Shown piece by piece: positions 62,136 through 64,000 of a stretch of DNA of 64,000 nucleotides (position 1 is the stretch's first letter; each line of letters begins with the position of its first letter). This DNA comes from Syncephalis plumigaleata (taxonomy: Eukaryota > Zoopagomycota > Zoopagomycetes > Zoopagales > Piptocephalidaceae): assembly GCA_025201365.1 (NCBI GenBank), contig JAIXMF010000009.1:905485-969484 (forward strand), read 5' to 3'. Under the pieces are notes generated by a model. The model saw only the letters and a list, made by a program, of their open reading frames with translations, searched no databases and was not told the origin of the DNA. The translations under genes and the position numbers were made by a program.

Positions 62136-64000
62136 CTAAACAATGCTATATTCGTCCGTTGTGCTATTTGTCTCGGTGGAGAAGATGATCTCTTCCTCGG
62201 TGTCTACTAGTTTGACCGATTCTACTTCGGCACGAGCGTAGCTTTGCGCTAATGAGAATGTCGCTTGCACGGGGAAGAACGTGTCGGCGTCGTCACCGCC
62301 ACGATTTACGGAGAATTCAAGCTGACCGTTACGATGCTCCGCGTTGACTTCATCAATACGCCATAGGATAAGACCGCGACTATCGTCGATTTCGTAGTTG
62401 CCATCAGCTTCATTGACCGAGGGCGTGGCTCCCGATCTATAGAATGTCAATAGCCGCTCTTTGTTGTCATAATAGCATCCGTGATTACTTACGGGTAAGG
62501 AATGCCAATCACCAAGTTTCTTAAGGTTAAATGTTCCATTTCCAGTTCGTACTCGATATTAACATCGCATGCTCCATTACCTGATGGAGATGGCCAGCAA
62601 TTAACTATAAGTAAAGAATAAGAAACAGTGTAAGTGGATGGGTACATCAGTCTATATAACGAATAGCAATGCTACAGCTACGTACTGGATAATGGAATGG
62701 CCCTTCATCTTTTGTCGTGAGACGCCACTTGACCACGGCCAATGGTGTATTGATGGGGAATGGACGAGATGGATCCTTGAGTACAAGTGTATTCGAGGCA
62801 GAAAACGCTTTCTTATCCATATTAGGGTGAAGCTAATAGGCAGACATCATTAGTAATCGAGCTATATAATCTAGTATTGCTAGCTAATAACAACAGCAGC
62901 AGCCGCCGCCACTATCCTTACCTTGAACTGAAGTTCCGAGTCTTCTAATGGTGACAGTTCAAGTTTAACGCGTGCCTTTTCCGTATCAGCGACGTGTATA
63001 ATCAACGCACCGCGCACCTCCATATTGTCGAGTCCACCATCGCGATTAGCGGTGACCGAGATTTTCTCTTCGATTTCCGCGTGTATACTATTTGCTAGTT
63101 AGAGCGTGGATTATATAATTACTCGTTAGTAACTTACTCTTCATGCGGCTCCGAGAATTCCTCTTCGACTTGTGCGGCCACCAATGCTTCCGCCGAAGCT
63201 AGCTGTGCTTCATCGATGCCTGAACTCAACAGCGCTTCCTGTAGTGCGGCATCCCCACCTAACGCATCCATAAATGAGCTTGCTTTGGCCTTGGCACCTA
63301 GTTGCATGCCTTTAGATTTACTGGAAGCCGACGTAGCTGATGTACTGATGTACACGAATACACACCCATAGACAGATAAATAAATAAATAAATAGACATA
63401 TGTAAATATACACGACTAGTACATACCTTGTATAAGTGGATCGATCATAATCGGGCATACTTGCAGGTATGCTGCTGCTAATCATACTGTTTTCGCCGTA
63501 GCCAGCGCCACTGCCAATAGTACTGCTATTCGATCGGATACTGCTGAATCCACTCGTGCCACCACTAGCACTAATGCCGCGTTTGGCCATCTCGCGTCGT
63601 TGTGCGTCCAGTTCTTTGGCGCGACGTTTTCTCTCGGCCGTCGCCTCCTTCTCCTTGTTCTTCTCGATGATCTCTTGGATACGCTCCTCATGACTGTCCA
63701 TTTCTAGAATGGTGCGCACCTGCTGCAACGTGACGTTCTCCCGATAACCCAGTCCGATAACCTCGTCAAACGCGTCGGCCAACTCGAATGCATTCGCCGA
63801 GATTTCACGTACCGTCGCACCTTGGTCGCATTGATCGGACACGACACGCGCCAGTAAACGGAGTGTATCTAAATCCTGTAAAATGTTGGATTGTCGATTG
63901 GTGAGCAACACCAGGTAGAGTTGATCGATAGGCTGGTAAACGTAGCGAACTGACTCGGTTTCAACGGTTGTATGCTGTTGGTCACGGATTAATTTAGGAA
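62136..64000 (-). CDS. RET2: Coatomer delta subunit (delta-COP), 5' part outside the window
   Basis: Delta-COP is part of the F-subcomplex of COPI, which coats Golgi-to-ER vesicles. The window starts around residue 40: TVETESVRYVYQPIDQLYLV is the longin-like N-terminal domain and follows arcn1/Ret2 closely. Then LDTLRLLARVVSDQC, LGYRENVTLQQVRTILEMDS and a charged helix (KEKEATAERKRRAKELDAQR). A Ser/Gly-rich linker (near 63560-63430) precedes the mu-homology domain: EEKISVTANRDGGLDNMEVR-type sequence (63080-62990), the INCWPSPSG-like pattern near 62560, and GLILWRIDEVNAEHRNGQLE (near 62360), ending STTDEYSIV. Some linking exons near 62460-62930 were read only in part. Convergent with LHS1, 221 bases apart. 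Confidence 0.9.

Overview
The window is a piece of nuclear DNA from a fungus. The evidence is a set of fungal or opisthokont housekeeping genes split by many short introns (mostly 50-75 bases, GTAAGT-type donors, TAG or CAG acceptors), together with Pol III tRNA genes and eukaryotic retroelements. Snurportin (lost in budding yeast), an NDUFAF6-type complex I factor, a CaMKK-type kinase, a BCKDK-type kinase and AT-rich spacers full of triplet and TG repeats fit an early-diverging (zygomycete-grade) lineage best. That placement is inference.

Layout. 1-5.7 kb: repeat-rich spacer with no supported gene. 5.75-23.7 kb: a dense gene block, mostly in divergent or convergent pairs: snurportin (-), ARP4 (+), SET2 (-), a CMC4-like gene with an N-terminal coiled coil (+), ELP3 (-), mitochondrial bL36m (+), NDUFAF6 (-), a mahogunin-like RING E3 ligase (+) and a CaMKK-like kinase (+). 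23.7-26.3 kb: a small transposon neighbourhood with three copies of one terminal inverted repeat, each abutting TA, a MITE, an unknown secreted-protein gene and a decayed Fanzor/TnpB-like C-terminus. 27.4-30.6 kb: a class I cyclic-nucleotide phosphodiesterase (-). 30.6-37.0 kb: 6.4 kb of gene-free repeat-rich DNA. 37.05-43.46 kb: tRNA-Ser(GCT), a complete Ty3/gypsy LTR retrotransposon with a tRNA-derived SINE inside its 5' LTR, and tRNA-Gln(TTG). 43.9-64 kb: RAD50 (+), BCKDK (-), a disordered Ser/Pro-rich protein (+), MTHFS (+), mitochondrial mL60 (+), TFB4 (-), LHS1/HYOU1 (+) and the delta subunit of coatomer (-, N-terminus outside the window).

How the genes relate. There are no operons. Functions cluster loosely: chromatin and transcription (ARP4, SET2, ELP3, TFB4), mitochondria (CMC4, bL36m, NDUFAF6, BCKDK, mL60), the secretory pathway (LHS1, delta-COP) and signalling (CaMKK, PDE). 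Several pairs share short divergent promoters (snurportin/ARP4 189 bases, ELP3/bL36m 158 bases, TFB4/LHS1 401 bases).

Most notable. (1) A 324-base tRNA-derived SINE with a 19-A tail and a perfect 16-base target duplication sits in the 5' LTR of an LTR element whose two LTRs are otherwise identical by eye. (2) That LTR element landed 9 bases upstream of the tRNA-Ser gene, like Ty3. (3) A Fanzor-like relic lies next to mariner-like inverted repeats. (4) Many conserved genes carry isolated one-base losses, which most simply means residual indel errors in the assembly, so exon frames should be read with that in mind.
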